This document shows, piece after piece, positions 35,015 through 45,200 of a stretch of DNA of 64,000 bases. The translations under genes were made by a program, and so were the position numbers. The stretch is from a virus. Under the pieces are notes generated by a model, which saw nothing but the letters and a program-made list of their open reading frames with translations, was not told where the DNA came from and searched no databases. The first letter of the stretch is position 1. Every line of letters begins with the position of its first letter. The stretch covers positions 1 to 64,000 of IMG/VR virus record IMGVR_UViG_3300027833_000013. One strand, given 5' to 3'.

Positions 35015-35038
35015 TATAGTATCCTAATGTCTATAATG

Positions 35039-35046
35039 TATTTATC
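35039..35046 (-). promoter_or_regulatory. T4-type late promoter within a small inverted repeat
   Basis: GATAAATACATTATA on the minus strand, flanked by AATGTC/GACATT arms (35024-35050), immediately after the carbamoyltransferase stop. Confidence 0.7.
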
Positions 35047-35050
35047 GACA

Positions 35051-36862
35051 TTAAGTATTGACAACCGTTACAAGTTTTCCAAATTCAGGCAAATATAAAT
35101 ATTCGATTTCGCTTTGCTGTAGTGTCCAAATAGCATCTTCAAGTGTTTCAACTAAAGGTTCACCGCCTAAGTTAAAGCTAGTATTAAAGATAATTGGACA
35201 TCCTGTCTTTTCTTTGAATGCTTTAATTAATGCGTAGTACAAAGGATTTTGTTCTTCAGTAACGGTTTGAATACGGCAAGTTCCGTCTACGTGAATAATA
35301 CTTGGAATCTTTTCTGCAATACCAGGCTGGCAATTTACAGCATACATCATATGTGGACTATTTTCCATGCCGCGTAAATCAAACCATTCATGTACGTCTT
35401 CTTCTAAGATACTACCAGCAAATGGACGAAAGTATTCACGATGCTTAACTTCGTTAACAAAGTCTTTTCCATCTTCAAATGTAGGATCAAATAGTACACT
35501 TCTGTTGCCTAACGCACGTGGTCCGTTTTCACTCTTGCCTTGGAACAAGGTAACAATCTTTTTCTGTGTTAGTAATTCTACTATATCAGAGTCAGATGCA
35601 TCAGTAATAGTAACACCGCTAACATTTGTTTTAGTAACAATGTCGTCTAGTGTATAATTATTGTCAGGTCCTAAGTATAATGACTGTGTTTGCTTAACTT
35701 TAGAATCTTCTTCTAACCCGTACCAAAACATCATTGCCGCACCCATTGCTGTGCCGGCATCATTTGATACTGGTTCAACATATATCTCAATTCCGTCGTC
35801 TTTAAGGGCGTCTAAATAATGATAGTTAGCAACACAGTTTAATCCGTAGCCACCACTAATAACTACTTTTTTCTTACCAGTTTCGTTTACAGCATGTCTT
35901 ATTAGTTGAACAACTTGGTCTTGTGTTTCGATTTGACATGCATATGCCATATCCCGTCTGCTTTCTAAATGTGTTAAGTCTTCATCTTGTTTTTCCATTT
36001 GATTAACTTCATTTAAAAATTGGTAAATTCCACTATTTACTATAGCACCATTAGGATAATTAGGGACAATAACATTTCTGTTTGACAACGGGTAAATTGA
36101 TTCACTATCAAACAATTTAGGGATTGCATCATTTGGTTTACCATATGGAAATAATCCCATAGTCTTGCCTGCTTCAATGCCGCTCCATCCACAGTATTGT
36201 GTTACTGCTTCGTACACTTTAACAATACCTGCTCTATCACTTACGATAGCAGTATGCGTTTGGCCGTTTTCACCAAACATATCTGATGGCATTGTTGTGC
36301 CTCCGCCTGGGATTGGTTCTCTAGTACCGTATACTTTAAACTTGGTACTAAAATCTGCAGGATAATCACAGTCAATAATACTCTCAACTTCCCAACTCAT
36401 TATTTGTTCGTTGTTTATAGCTAATGGTATGAACGTACCTGCGCCATCAACAATTACACTTACTGCGCTATCAAATCCGCTTCTATAAAATGCACATGCA
36501 CTATGGAGTTTGTGATGCATAAATGCTAAGTCAACAACTTGTGGATGATCATAAGATGTTGTGTTTGCTTTTTGATCAATTAGGCCTAATTTACGTGCTA
36601 AGCCGGTATACATATCATCGCCACTGTAATCAATTTTGCCGGCAGTTTCTTTTAACGGTTGTGTATGTGCAATTACAAGATAGTCAATTTTATCAGTATA
36701 ATCTAAAATCTTAACCATACTTGCAAATGGCCCGCCGTCGTACTTTTGCCTAGACAGTCTTTCTTCTTCTACTGAAAATACAACTTCTCCATCTTTAAGT
36801 AAACATACTCCGGAGTTATGTCCTCTTGCAATTGCCGCAATCCAAATTGGTTTAGTGCTCAT
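35051..36862 (-). CDS. O-carbamoyltransferase, NodU/CmcH/TobZ family
   Basis: 603 aa, full family length. The N-terminal ASKHA-like domain begins IAAIARGHNSGVCLLKDGEVV and contains VEEERLSRQKYDGG, a DGAG loop (SVIVDGAGTF) and HHKLHSACAFY with the conserved metal-binding His residues. The C-terminal YrdC-like domain has FQGKSENGPRALGNRSVL, the carbamoyl-phosphate-binding signature, and IIFNTSFNLGGEPLV. Such enzymes carbamoylate hydroxyls of sugars (for example Nod factors, antibiotics). They recur in marine phages, where the acceptor is unknown. It abuts the SGNH-like and GT9-like genes, suggesting joint modification of a glycan. Confidence 0.92.
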   Translation of the reverse strand: MSTKPIWIAAIARGHNSGVCLLKDGEVVFSVEEERLSRQKYDGGPFASMVKILDYTDKIDYLVIAHTQPLKETAGKIDYSGDDMYTGLARKLGLIDQKANTTSYDHPQVVDLAFMHHKLHSACAFYRSGFDSAVSVIVDGAGTFIPLAINNEQIMSWEVESIIDCDYPADFSTKFKVYGTREPIPGGGTTMPSDMFGENGQTHTAIVSDRAGIVKVYEAVTQYCGWSGIEAGKTMGLFPYGKPNDAIPKLFDSESIYPLSNRNVIVPNYPNGAIVNSGIYQFLNEVNQMEKQDEDLTHLESRRDMAYACQIETQDQVVQLIRHAVNETGKKKVVISGGYGLNCVANYHYLDALKDDGIEIYVEPVSNDAGTAMGAAMMFWYGLEEDSKVKQTQSLYLGPDNNYTLDDIVTKTNVSGVTITDASDSDIVELLTQKKIVTLFQGKSENGPRALGNRSVLFDPTFEDGKDFVNEVKHREYFRPFAGSILEEDVHEWFDLRGMENSPHMMYAVNCQPGIAEKIPSIIHVDGTCRIQTVTEEQNPLYYALIKAFKEKTGCPIIFNTSFNLGGEPLVETLEDAIWTLQQSEIEYLYLPEFGKLVTVVNT

Positions 36863-37732
36863 TTAAAATCCTCTGTATTTGTTACCTTGCCATTCAGGCA
36901 AGTCTTTATAAATTGTTTCACAAAACAAATTAAAGTCTTTGTGCGTATCTTTGTACATTGTGTTAACTTTATCTATCCATTTTTTTGATATTTTACTTAA
37001 ATCCTGGCTATTATTAATCTTAGGTTTTACTTGGGTTAGTAAATATTCTGCATGTTGATCAATACTAGGATGCCTGTCAGTAATAGTCTTAAATTTATTA
37101 TTAACTCCAAGAAACTTATAATGGGGAATACTACTATTCCACGCAGTAGTGCCAACTGGTTTAATCCAGTTATTATTAGAAATTAATTCTTTGTAGATTG
37201 ATAAATTGGGCATGTCACTCCATATATTATCAGTACTGCCTACTTCGCCGTGCAAACTGTCTGGATAATCTGAATTCATTTTTTCAATTTCTCCCATACT
37301 AGTCATATACCAATTGCAATCTATACTTTTTAAAAGTCCTTGTGCTAATACAATATTGTTTAACATGTGCATAGTATAACTAGTTTCGTCCCAAAATGTC
37401 TTAATCCAGTTATCGTCATAAAGTTCGGCATTAATATAATTAAAAATACTTCCGCAAGTTTTCCAGCCAACGTTAGAACTAACGCCTCTGCGACGATCAT
37501 CAGTTGTATGATAATCATTTCTTAAATGACTAGTCCATTGAATAATTACCGTATCATTTTTTGTAATATGTTCTCTAGCATGGAGTTCAACTAAGCGTTC
37601 GCATATTGCACGATTACCTAATCCTGGATATCCCCAGTTTTCATATACTTCAAACTCTGTGCCTAACATATCAGCCCAGGTAGGCCAAGCATAATTTGTA
37701 AAACTACAACCTAATACAAAGAGTCTTGACAT
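36863..37732 (-). CDS. SGNH/GDSL hydrolase-like protein
   Basis: 289 aa. Block I is LGCSFTNY (S10 as candidate nucleophile), block II YPGLGNRAI (Gly/Asn), block III VIIQWTSHLRN, and block V DRHPSIDQH with the expected D-x-x-H-like pair. SGNH proteins act as esterases or O-acyl transfer enzymes on glycans and lipids. The pattern is clear but divergent. Genes on both sides abut without spacing, so it belongs with the carbamoyltransferase and GT9-like protein. Confidence 0.68.
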   Translation of the reverse strand: MSRLFVLGCSFTNYAWPTWADMLGTEFEVYENWGYPGLGNRAICERLVELHAREHITKNDTVIIQWTSHLRNDYHTTDDRRRGVSSNVGWKTCGSIFNYINAELYDDNWIKTFWDETSYTMHMLNNIVLAQGLLKSIDCNWYMTSMGEIEKMNSDYPDSLHGEVGSTDNIWSDMPNLSIYKELISNNNWIKPVGTTAWNSSIPHYKFLGVNNKFKTITDRHPSIDQHAEYLLTQVKPKINNSQDLSKISKKWIDKVNTMYKDTHKDFNLFCETIYKDLPEWQGNKYRGF

Positions 37733-38734
37733 TTAAGTATCTTTAGACTCTGTTACAACAGTTTCTTGAATAGCAACTGGTTCGGCATCACTGCTAGTAT
37801 GTATTAGTGTACCATTAACAACACCGACTACATAATTAACAATTTTGTCATCCATTGCCATTAAACTTTCGTTTGAACGATTTGTTGATTCTTCTTGGGT
37901 GATACGAATTGGATCGTAAATTCTAGTAGTTTCACCCAAGTCTAATACGGTAAAGTTGTCTGCGTACGGATAGGAAACATTTACTGGAAATGTCGATCCG
38001 TGTACCGCAGTAGTTGTAGTACCTACACAGTATGCTAAATGTTGTCCAACACTATCGCAACCTAAAAAGTGATCAGCATATTTAATCATTGATGCCCATT
38101 GTCTTATATTCAATCCTTCAGGCATAGCTATTTCGTTTTTTAAACCTTCGCCTTTAAGATCAATTTTAAGTTCGCTCATCATAACAATAGCGTAATCTTT
38201 TTCTAGATCCTTTAGCATTAACTTTACATCTTTAAATTCAAAACTTCTAGCAGTATGATCAACTGGAGTGTCGTCGATAATCTCAATGCCGCGACCAAAT
38301 GGTTGAATTACTAATAATTTTTCTTTTTTAAGTTTCTCTTTAACTTCATTGATTAGCCTGCGACCTACAAGTAATTCTTCTTTGCTAAGTTTCATTGTAG
38401 GTTTAGGTAATTCTCGCACACCTTGGTTATTTAACTCAATATCAAATGCTTGTGCTAGACTGCACTTTTGATTATAATATTCCCAAACTCTGTATGGTTC
38501 TGGATATACTACATCTCTACTTTTTAATACATCTTTAAATAAATTTTTGTGCCACGGGTCGTAAGCCCTTGCATCTAATGTCGGGTGGCCTTTGAACATA
38601 TCAGTTCCGCCTTCGCACACAATTACAAAGTCAGTATCACCCGAATCTTGTTCGTATAATTCTAGTGCTGGGATGGAACACAGCATTCTGCCTGCGCCCC
38701 CGTTTAAAAAAAATGCTTTTGATCTAGTTGTCAT
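37733..38734 (-). CDS. GT9-like (heptosyltransferase-family) glycosyltransferase
   Basis: 333 aa with GT-B features of family GT9: FFLNGGAGRMLCSIPALELYE at the N-terminus, VIQPFGRGIEI opening the C-terminal Rossmann domain, and MIKYADHFLGCDSVGQHLAY followed by VHGSTFP, equivalent to the DSG-x-HLA...G.T.P donor-site motif of ADP-heptose:LPS heptosyltransferases. Similar proteins exist in marine T4-like phages. The donor is not proven, but this genome also encodes ADP-heptose enzymes, which makes heptose a serious candidate. The first gene of the glycan cassette, it starts after GAGGTAAC, downstream of a strong terminator. Confidence 0.68.
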   Translation of the reverse strand: MTTRSKAFFLNGGAGRMLCSIPALELYEQDSGDTDFVIVCEGGTDMFKGHPTLDARAYDPWHKNLFKDVLKSRDVVYPEPYRVWEYYNQKCSLAQAFDIELNNQGVRELPKPTMKLSKEELLVGRRLINEVKEKLKKEKLLVIQPFGRGIEIIDDTPVDHTARSFEFKDVKLMLKDLEKDYAIVMMSELKIDLKGEGLKNEIAMPEGLNIRQWASMIKYADHFLGCDSVGQHLAYCVGTTTTAVHGSTFPVNVSYPYADNFTVLDLGETTRIYDPIRITQEESTNRSNESLMAMDDKIVNYVVGVVNGTLIHTSSDAEPVAIQETVVTESKDT

Positions 38735-38753
38735 GTTACCTCGTTATACTCCA

Positions 38754-38810
38754 TAAAAAAAGACTGGGTCCAATAATATATATCAAGTATACACCATGAA
38801 CCCAGTCTTT
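38754..38810 (-). terminator. Long-loop terminator ahead of the GT9 gene
   Basis: A perfect 11-bp stem AAAGACTGGGT/ACCCAGTCTTT (38759-38769 and 38800-38810) with a roughly 30-nt AT-rich loop, followed on the minus strand by a run of T residues. It separates the fibre genes from the glycan cassette. Confidence 0.8.
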
Positions 38811-38833
38811 ACTGGATTGAGATAATAGTTAAC

Positions 38834-39544
38834 TTAGCCGTTAGCTTCTGGCAACTCGTAGTGCGGTAATGGTGCTTCAGGAAATGGTATTTTCCAATGA
38901 TTAATACCTGCGTATCTCACGTCTGCTGCCACTTCTTTTAACCAAACTGATCTGCTTTTTAAGAGTGCTATATCACTAGCAGATAATCCTGCTATACAAG
39001 TTTCATCTGCTACTGCCAAGTCAAGAACTCTTGCTTGTTCAGTACAGCTATCAAGTACACTCTGACGTGAGTTTACGTGCTCTCTAAGAACCGGTCCAGC
39101 CCATGTATTAGTTTGTGAGTTATATGTTAAACTTTCAGACCAATGTAAGTGCGCTAACATACCTGTTGTGCCTTCGTACTGATGAGTCCAAGTCCACGTA
39201 GTACCGTTAGCACATGTAATTTCTTCTTCGTAATCTTCAACATCTGGATGCGTATATTCATGCGTAATGTATGCACATCTCATTGCCATTTCGGCACTTT
39301 CATGTGAATCGATTAAAAGATAATCATATATGTCATGTTCATAATACTGTGGATCAATTGATCGATCATCTAAACTGTCTGATCTTCCGCCTTCTCGAAC
39401 TTGATCATCATCAAGGTCAATTTGACATAATACATATCTAGGTCCTGTGTACACACACTCAAATGTATCATCTGAGTCTGCATTAGGACTATATGGTTGT
39501 TCTGGTAACGCTACTGTGAACGTTGTTTGTGTAAATGTTGCCAT
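38834..39544 (-). CDS. Uncharacterised acidic protein of the fibre region
   Basis: 236 aa, rich in Asp, Glu, Tyr and Trp. It starts MATFTQTTFTVALPEQP with a TTGGAG site. There are scattered cysteines (about 6) and a TWTWTHQYEGTTGMLAHLHWSES segment. I recognise no domain. It is the last gene before the terminator of a unit containing two cysteine-rich paralogues, so a virion or fibre-assembly role is plausible. Confidence 0.5.
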   Translation of the reverse strand: MATFTQTTFTVALPEQPYSPNADSDDTFECVYTGPRYVLCQIDLDDDQVREGGRSDSLDDRSIDPQYYEHDIYDYLLIDSHESAEMAMRCAYITHEYTHPDVEDYEEEITCANGTTWTWTHQYEGTTGMLAHLHWSESLTYNSQTNTWAGPVLREHVNSRQSVLDSCTEQARVLDLAVADETCIAGLSASDIALLKSRSVWLKEVAADVRYAGINHWKIPFPEAPLPHYELPEANG

Positions 39545-39568
39545 TGTTTTTCTCTCTCCAATTTTAAT

Positions 39569-40531
39569 TTATGTTGCGACAAATCTAATTTTAATTATAG
39601 CATCGCCGCCTGCCCAACCGTTATCTCTAACGCCTGAACAAGGTGTAGCCGCTGGCCCGCCGGATCCGTGTGGTACGTACATTGTACAACCTTGTGTATC
39701 GTAGCACTGGCATATTCTTGCACCGTCCCAGCACTCAGTCCATGACGTACCTTGACTCGGCATACGACTCATTGCGTTTAGTGCTTGTATATATCCCTGG
39801 AACCCCATACCTGACCACTCAGAGTGGCCGTTGTCACTATCAAGACCATAAGAAACAACTCCGCCACATTCACTAAAGTATCCAGGAGCAATTGGAACAT
39901 GGTGTATTGTACTACAGTTACAGTTTGGATAACAGTGCCAGTAAGTACTGCAACCAATGTTTCCCATTTTGTTTTGGCCACTGTCTCCACCGTATGCACA
40001 TGCACACCAAGCACCTGGACAATGGTTACATACAAGTCCACAATATCCACTGTATGTTGTTCCGCAAAAGCCGTTCGCCATCATACAACATCTACGTGCT
40101 GTACCTGTAGTACAGAAACTAGTTCCTGATCTACCGCCTTCGGCACATATACAACCGTTTGTGCCGCCAGCTGTCCAACACGCCATTCCAGCTTCCGAAC
40201 ATCCTCTGTTACAAAGTCCATTACCTCTACAACTTTTGCCTGCTCGCATACAAATGTAACAGCCACTTGCCATTGCCAAATTGCTTCTTTTAACATAAGC
40301 TCCGCTGTTTCCAGGCAATGTTGCTGTACAACAGCACTGTCTCGAGCCCGATCCGCCTGCGCCGATTACTTCTAATTCTACTGTTCCTGCTGCCGGTGCA
40401 ATCCAACAATGACAGCCACCGTATGTAGTATAATCAGTAACAGTAGAAAATGCAAACATTTTACCTGTTTCTAAATTATCTTCAGCCGCTGGAGGCGATC
40501 GTGTTGCTAATATTGATTGTAATGATGCCAT
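39569..40531 (-). CDS. Cysteine-rich glycine-rich virion-type protein, paralogue A
   Basis: 320 aa with 32 cysteines (10 percent). The N-terminus MASLQSILATRSP and NLETGKMFAF lead to a glycine-rich sandwich start (VIGAGGSGSRQCCCTA). Conserved with its two paralogues are CCC, GNSG-YVK-like, GLCNRGCSE, GTNGCICAEGG, CGLVCNHC, CYPNC, WSGMG, CQCYDTQGC and a C-terminal PHGSGGPAATPCSGVRDNGW. The cysteines could form a dense disulfide mesh in the virion or bind metal. There is no signal peptide. It starts after AAGGAG. Confidence 0.65.
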   Translation of the reverse strand: MASLQSILATRSPPAAEDNLETGKMFAFSTVTDYTTYGGCHCWIAPAAGTVELEVIGAGGSGSRQCCCTATLPGNSGAYVKRSNLAMASGCYICMRAGKSCRGNGLCNRGCSEAGMACWTAGGTNGCICAEGGRSGTSFCTTGTARRCCMMANGFCGTTYSGYCGLVCNHCPGAWCACAYGGDSGQNKMGNIGCSTYWHCYPNCNCSTIHHVPIAPGYFSECGGVVSYGLDSDNGHSEWSGMGFQGYIQALNAMSRMPSQGTSWTECWDGARICQCYDTQGCTMYVPHGSGGPAATPCSGVRDNGWAGGDAIIKIRFVAT

Positions 40532-40542
40532 CTAGCTACTCC

Positions 40543-41499
40543 TTAATTCTCTATAAACTTAATTCTAATTGCACCTTGGCCACCTCTGTGACCATGGTCT
40601 CTTACGCCAGGACAAGGAAATGCTCCGTGTCCGCCAACACCATAAGGAACAGTACTTTGACATCCGTTAGTGTTATAACACCCACAGCTCATGTCGCTTC
40701 TATAACATGCTTTCCATGGTATTCCACTTCCTGGTGATCTACCTGCACCTGCTAACATTGCAACAGTTTGTCCGTAACCCATACCTGACCAACGCGACGC
40801 TGAACTGTCATTTGAGTTAGCAAATCCAACAACTCCGCCGCACTCTGCAATCATTCCTGGAGGAAATGCAACATATGATCTAAAGAAACAAATGCATCCT
40901 GGGTAACAACCATGATAACCCATACAACTAATATTTCCGCATCTATTTACATCTCCGCCATATGCAATAGCGTCCCATTGTCCTGAACATTGGTTACAAA
41001 TAGTACCGCATTGCGGTCCTACGTTAGTATTACAAAATCCGCCAGCGGTAAAGCAACAGTATAATGCTGTGTTAGTCGAACAATAGCTAACTCCGCCTTT
41101 GCCGCCTCTAGCACATAGACATCCGTTAGTAGATGTACTCGTCCAACAAACTGTTGACGGTTCTGAGCATCCTCTAAAACATAGTGCATCTGAGTTACCA
41201 CAAGCAAACCCTGTACACCCGTATAGGAAATTGCCTGTGTTCATTGTAATTGTTTTCTTTGCATATGACCCTGAATTACCAGGAATGCCGCCACCGCAAC
41301 AACACATCTTTGCACCACTGCCGCCCGCGCCCCAAACTTCAATTTGGGCTGAACCTGTAGATGTAGGACACCAACACCAGCATCTGCATGCCTTAGTATA
41401 GGTATTGCCTTCGGTGAAGCTATAAATCTTGCCAGTCTCTAAGTTATTCTCTCCGCTAGTTGGAAGCTTCGCCTTTAATAATGTTTCTAATGATGCCAT
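40543..41499 (-). CDS. Cysteine-rich glycine-rich virion-type protein, paralogue B
   Basis: 318 aa with 32 cysteines, collinear with paralogues A and C (WGAGGSGAKMCCCGGG, ALCFRGCSE, STNGCLCARGGKGG, CGTICNQC, CYPGC, RWSGMGYG, GCYNTNGC, PCPGVRDHGHRGG). The N-terminus holds an additional CRCWCWC cluster near residue 38. It lies 11 nt upstream of paralogue A and shares its transcript. Confidence 0.65.
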   Translation of the reverse strand: MASLETLLKAKLPTSGENNLETGKIYSFTEGNTYTKACRCWCWCPTSTGSAQIEVWGAGGSGAKMCCCGGGIPGNSGSYAKKTITMNTGNFLYGCTGFACGNSDALCFRGCSEPSTVCWTSTSTNGCLCARGGKGGVSYCSTNTALYCCFTAGGFCNTNVGPQCGTICNQCSGQWDAIAYGGDVNRCGNISCMGYHGCYPGCICFFRSYVAFPPGMIAECGGVVGFANSNDSSASRWSGMGYGQTVAMLAGAGRSPGSGIPWKACYRSDMSCGCYNTNGCQSTVPYGVGGHGAFPCPGVRDHGHRGGQGAIRIKFIEN

Positions 41500-41527
41500 A
41501 CCTGTTTATCCTTTTTTGTACGATTAC

Positions 41528-41860
41528 TTATACTGCGCCAATGATCCAACCGTATGTGCTACCACTATACGTTAGAGTAACAATTGCGCCGGATACGTCA
41601 ATGGTTAAATCTTCAGTTGCTCCATTAATTTTAGCACTGTTACGCCCAATAGTAATATTGTTAGATTGTGCATTACCTGCAATGTCTAATATTTGTATTG
41701 TGTCGCCTACAAGCACCGACGAAACTGCCGGTAATGTAATAGTATATGCAGAACTAGCCATATTAGCTAATATCCTGTCATTTACTACAGCACTATAAGT
41801 AGTACTAATTTCTCTGTTTGTAACACCGGCTGTACCGATTGTTGTAATATATCTTCCCAT
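41528..41860 (-). CDS. Small beta-rich virion protein
   Basis: 110 aa of alternating short strands: AYTITLPAVSSVLVGDTIQI, NITIGRNSAKING and VTLTYSGSTYGW. This unit recurs as a domain inside marine phage fibre proteins, here as a stand-alone gene. AAAAGG precedes the ATG. The function is not known. Confidence 0.55.
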   Translation of the reverse strand: MGRYITTIGTAGVTNREISTTYSAVVNDRILANMASSAYTITLPAVSSVLVGDTIQILDIAGNAQSNNITIGRNSAKINGATEDLTIDVSGAIVTLTYSGSTYGWIIGAV

Positions 41861-41881
41861 GGTTGTTTTTCCTTTTAAGTA

Positions 41882-42205
41882 TTAAGTAGCGGTTGAGGTT
41901 TCAATCCCCATTACTACAGCTGAAATATTTGCCGAACTGCAATATGCAACTATTTTTTGCGTGGCAGCTAGAACAATACCTGTTCTCTCTAGCACCCCTT
42001 TAGCAAGAATTTCTACATCATACTCGATGTATTCGCCGTTTGTCGGTGTATCTAAAGCCGCTACTGCAATACGCATTGTTACTGCTTGGTTGCCTCTATT
42101 AACAAGGTTTAACGAAGCAATTGTATATGTGTCTGCTGGACATGCATATACAGTTGTGTTTGTTGCTCCGGATAAATCCGCTTGTCCTAGTCTTCCTGTT
42201 GCCAT
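41882..42205 (-). CDS. Small virion protein, beta-sandwich-like
   Basis: 107 aa starting MATGRLGQADLSG, with NTTVYACPADTYTIASLNLV and NRGNQAVTMRIAVA strands. Short proteins like this are common next to fibre genes of marine T4-like phages. GGAG lies 8 nt ahead of the start. The role is not known. Confidence 0.55.
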   Translation of the reverse strand: MATGRLGQADLSGATNTTVYACPADTYTIASLNLVNRGNQAVTMRIAVAALDTPTNGEYIEYDVEILAKGVLERTGIVLAATQKIVAYCSSANISAVVMGIETSTAT

Positions 42206-42220
42206 TTTCTCTTCTCCATT

Positions 42221-45200
42221 TTAGTTCAGTAAGAACATCTGTAATGCTACTGGTGCACCAGTTATCCCACCTTTGAAGTTCACAACATTATTTATGTTAA
42301 TTGGACCTCCACTAGTAGTAGATATTTGATTTTCAGTAATTTCAATTACACCTGCTGTTACACTGTTAACATTCAAAGTAGCAACACCGCCACCAATTTG
42401 TGATGTAATATAAGTTTTAATTGCTTTTTGTGTTGGTACAATACTGTCACTATCTGCACTGAATGTACCGTCTGTACTAAATTCACTAATAACTGCGCCT
42501 GCGCCGCCTAATGCAACACTACCTAGTTGTAGTTCATTTAGTCCACTAATATTAAACGCTTCAACGTTTAGTGTAGCAATACCCGTAGCCTGTTCAACGT
42601 TGAACAATCCGCCAACCCTAAAGTTACCATCTTGGTCAGTACTTGTGTAAAATACTCGTCCGCCGCCAAAGTTATTTGTTTCAACTAATGGATCAGGAGC
42701 TGATAATGGATCCTGTGGGTAATTAGTATTAGTAAAGTTACCAGTACCAATGTCTAAGAAATCGTGCCCTGTTAATCGTACTTGACTAAAACGTCTTCTT
42801 ATTGTAATTGCATCTAAGTGCGGTGGACGTTCGTCTGCCTCTAATTTAGGACTAATTTGAAGCAATGCACTATACGGGCCGTTGCCTACTAAGTTAGTAA
42901 TTGCTACTAGTTTATACCATGTATTTGACCTACTTGCAAATTCTACGTTCGAACCTTTTTGCGGAATTACTGATAAATTATCAACTCTTACTTTAGTACC
43001 AGTTTGATTAATATCAGCAAAACCGTCACCGTCTATAGTAGCCGTTGCTGTAATATATCCCGAGCCTCTATTAGAGAACGTAGGTTGTCTTAATACTCCG
43101 TTACCTACTCTAACAGTGTGTGCCATTTCAATAGTATTATTTGGATCTACTAGTGTCATTACCGGTGGACTAGATATACTATATCCTGTGCCCGGTTCAA
43201 TGATTCTAATTTCAATAACTTTCTCATCTGATACTCTTGCTCTACCCCTAGCCCTAATTCCACTTGCTGGTGCTTCAAATATCACCCTCGGTGATATAAT
43301 ATATGCAGTTGTTGAATCTAGAGTTGATGCTATAGCTGAACCAATTGCATGATTCCAACCTGCTGTACCATCTGAGTCTTTAAATACTGTTGCTACTTTA
43401 CTGCCGGAGTTAAATGTACCAATAACACCATATTGTCCAGCACCTAATCCACTAGTAATATAAATGCTCATTCCGTTGTATGCACCTGTTGCATTAACAT
43501 CAGTTGCCGCTAAACTAATTTGTGTTGTGTTGCCTGCTTGTGCATTACTTGCAACTTCTTTATATCCGTCTCCGCCATAAGTAGTACTGTCTGAATCAAT
43601 TTGTACTTCAAACACACCACCTGTTGCAATATTAGTAGCACTAACTGCCGCTCCAAATCCGTCTCCTCCAATAGAGTAACGAGTGGCAGCACCTATTGTT
43701 GCAACATCAAATGTACAGTTAGCCGCGCCACCACCACCAACTAAACTATCAACAACTGTAATAGTATCGTTTTCTGCGTGTCCCGTTCCGCCTTTAACAA
43801 CTGATACTGCATAAGTGCCATTAGATTCGACTTGTAGTGAAAATTCTTGTCCTGTGCCTGATCCTGTACTCGTTCCAACAATGCCATGATATGTTCCTTG
43901 AACTCGAAGATTATCAAATCCACTAACTGTGTCAACAGTTAATATAGATGATGTTTGCTCAGTAGTATATCCTTGGCCTGCATTTAAATATTCAAACTGT
44001 AATACTTGTGCTGATCCATCAGTAAATACTGCCGCAACTTGCGCTTCAAGTTGTTGGTTATCAATTCTACCTGTTACAGGAGTTTCAGTTGCATCAATAC
44101 CTTCAGCTACTGATCCAAAATCACCATAAGAGTTGTTACCGTTAGTAGCACGAACTTTACCACCTGATTCTGCAAGGTAGCCAATGTGGCAATAGTAAGT
44201 AAACACAGAAACAAGTTCTGCTCTGCCCAATTCGCTAACCCAAAAGCCAATGCCGTCACTTAAAATCTGTGTAAAGTCGTTTGCAACAATACTGTCATTG
44301 CCGCCGTTGTGTATTGAACCGTCTACTTTTAAACCAATACACGCTGTACCAAAGTTTGATACGTTTTGTACGTATGGGGACTTATTAATAATCCATCCGC
44401 GTGTATCGTCTGGACCCCAACCTGGATCTAAACTTACAAATGCGCCTGCGCTTGGACGCTTAGTACCAAACGAGTTTGCACTACTTAAAGTACCTTCTAA
44501 TCCACTTAATGAACAGTTTCTTAAACCAGTGCCGTTGCGCATATAAAACATATCTTCTAGTTGATTGTTTGCAACTGAGTTAATATAAAAACGTCCTGCC
44601 ATAAACACGTTATAGTTTGAATCGTATATTAAGTCTATTTTAACTGCATCAAGATATCGGTTGACATCACGTGTACAGGCTGCTATAGTATATGAGTAAC
44701 TTCCGTACGTTGCCGCAATATAAGCATGAACCTCTGCAATCATATATGCTCTGTTTTGTTCGAGCACTTCTACAGCGTAAGTGTATCCAGTAGATGTTAT
44801 AGGAGTATTAGATCCTCGATATAGCGGAACTGTACTATCTCCAGATGCTCCGTTAATACCGTAATCAATATAATCAGCTAATTCAGTAAATAAGTTTGAT
44901 GCATATGCACCTGCTGCCGAACTACCTGCTGGACGAGTTACTACTTGTGTTGCCGAGTTTCCTGATGACTCTGTAACATTTGCGTTTGTTACAATGCTTG
45001 AAGCTATTGCCGCTAGTCTTGCAATTGCCGCTAAACTTTTTGGAACATCTTCAGATGAAGTAACAGTTCCTGCAGGGCTAATTTTAGTTGAGCGCAATTC
45101 ATCGCCTACAACCGCTGTATCTTCAGGTACTCTAATTGGAAGTGTTTCAAAGAATTGTCCTGTTTTCACAAATACTGTTTTTTGCGCACGAGTCTCTTTT

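Noticed and set aside
38770-38799. Promoter within the loop of the 38754-38810 terminator
   Set aside because: TATATATT-like boxes exist, but no -35 box at proper spacing; the AT-rich loop explains them.
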